DNA of 38,485 nucleotides, taken from assembly GCA_005882115.1 (NCBI GenBank), contig VBEG01000036.1:1-38485 (forward strand), in the 5' to 3' direction. The stretch's first letter is position 1; every line of letters begins with the position of its first letter. The position numbers were made by a program, and so were the translations under genes. The notes beneath the pieces were generated by a model. The model was not told the origin of the DNA. It did not search any database and worked only from the letters and a program-made list of their open reading frames with translations. This document shows, piece after piece, positions 37,852-38,485 of the stretch. The stretch is from Chloroflexota bacterium (GTDB taxonomy: Bacteria; Chloroflexota; Dormibacteria; Dormibacterales; Dormibacteraceae).

Positions 37852-38485
37852 TAACTCGGGAGCGAAGCCGGCGCAGGCGAGTGCTCGGCTGCGATCGCGT
37901 CGATCTCGGCCAGCAGCACTGGAAGCAATTCCTCCTGGGGCACGGTGCGATAAAGCTTACCTTTCTTGAAAATCACGCCCTTGCCGCGACCGCCGGTTAC
38001 GCCGATGTCCGCGTGGCGCGCCTCGGCGGGCCCATTGACGACGCAGCCCATGACGGCGACAGTGATCGGGATCCGCAGCTTGGCGATGTAGGCCTCCACC
38101 GCCTTCACCGTGGGCACCATGTCGTACTCGAGGCGGCCGCAGGTCGGGCACGCCACCAGCGTCGGGCTCTCGTTGCGGAACGCCAGCGTCTTCAAGATCT
38201 CGTGCGCGACGCGGACTTCCTCGCGCGGATCGGATGTCGCAAGCGAGACGCGGATCGTGTCGCCGATCCCTTCGCTCAGCAGGATGCCCAGCCCGACCGC
38301 GCTGCGGATGCTGCCTGCTTCGACCGGGCCTGACTCCGTGACCCCAAGGTGGATCGGATACTGACGGGCGGCCGCGAACTTGCGATTGGCGAGGATGTTC
38401 GTCCACACGTCCGTCGCCTTCAGCGACACTTTGATGAATCCCGGACCGTAGTCCAGCTCCTCCAGGATCTTGCAGTGTCCGAGCG
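37851..38485 (-). CDS. ispG: 4-hydroxy-3-methylbut-2-enyl diphosphate synthase (IspG/GcpE), C-terminal part
   Basis: The gene runs off the right edge; 211 codons are present, read through the window end as LGHCKILEELDYGPGFIKVSLKA. IspG is the iron-sulfur enzyme of the MEP isoprenoid pathway. Seen are YPIHLGVTESGP, GIGDTIRVSLA, the iron-sulfur cysteines in CPTCGR and MGCVVNGP, then ADIGVTGGRGKG and FKKGKLYRTVP. This is the bacterial two-domain form; the TIM-barrel start lies outside. The ATG-like codon inside the window is internal, not the start. Confidence 0.95.
   Translation of the reverse strand, partial: LGHCKILEELDYGPGFIKVSLKATDVWTNILANRKFAAARQYPIHLGVTESGPVEAGSIRSAVGLGILLSEGIGDTIRVSLATSDPREEVRVAHEILKTLAFRNESPTLVACPTCGRLEYDMVPTVKAVEAYIAKLRIPITVAVMGCVVNGPAEARHADIGVTGGRGKGVIFKKGKLYRTVPQEELLPVLLAEIDAIAAEHSPAPASLPS

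Noticed and set aside
1-38485. CRISPR arrays, tRNA or rRNA genes
   Set aside because: No regularly spaced direct repeats, no cloverleaf with CCA-type end and no rRNA segments were seen by eye; a tRNA scan would settle the tRNA question.

Overview
The window is gene-dense, high-GC chromosomal DNA from a bacterium. I see no phage, insertion sequence, plasmid, CRISPR or rRNA/tRNA signature. The content points to a Terrabacteria-type monoderm, probably Chloroflexota or Dormibacterota; this is an inference from gene content, not a measurement. The clues are a Tad pilus locus without a secretin, a SigB/SigF-type sigma factor, a ProRS of the archaeal/eukaryotic-like type, an FtsA-like plus baseplate-J-like pair beside ruvX, and almost no recognisable Shine-Dalgarno sites. 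Genes are packed with 4-base overlaps, most often GTGA, where the start codon of one gene runs into the stop of the previous one.

Left half, minus strand (17494 down to 1): a nearly unbroken chain of 21 genes runs hisS, aspS, a 373-base structured spacer, a small membrane protein, a DUF948 protein, a YtxH-like protein, a degenerate RsbW-like protein, a SigB-type sigma factor, pdxH, alaS, an FtsA-like actin-fold protein, a baseplate-J-like membrane protein, ruvX, a DUF1292 protein, mltG, aroE, prepilin peptidase, a PH-domain membrane protein, aroK, aroB, aroQ and the start of efp. It combines aminoacyl-tRNA synthesis, stress sigma control, cell-wall synthesis and the shikimate pathway (aroC is missing).

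Middle (17547-29385): after a small membrane protein, a Tad/Flp pilus locus is arranged as two divergent arms. The minus arm is a HEAT-repeat protein, the CpaF/TadA ATPase, and a hybrid histidine-kinase-like protein with decayed catalytic motifs. The plus arm is a CpaE/TadZ ATPase with a CRP-like sensor domain, two TadE pseudopilins, a large cysteine-rich TadG with an inserted domain, CpaB, TadB and TadC. No Flp major pilin is present. The prepilin peptidase in the aro cluster is the only candidate processing enzyme in the window.

Right side (29378-38485): an operon for a bifunctional Rel (p)ppGpp enzyme, an SRPBCC-GNAT fusion and a metallo-beta-lactamase-fold hydrolase is transcribed leftward. 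Divergent to it is a 994-residue GAF/HD-GYP c-di-GMP phosphodiesterase. proS and the 5'-truncated ispG follow on the minus strand.

The most notable new-looking items are: the Tad locus with its unusual CpaE fusion, pseudokinase and symmetric divergent promoter; a 60-bp palindromic repeat present twice; apparent CTG start codons in the aro genes; and EF-P with arginine where lysine is usual.
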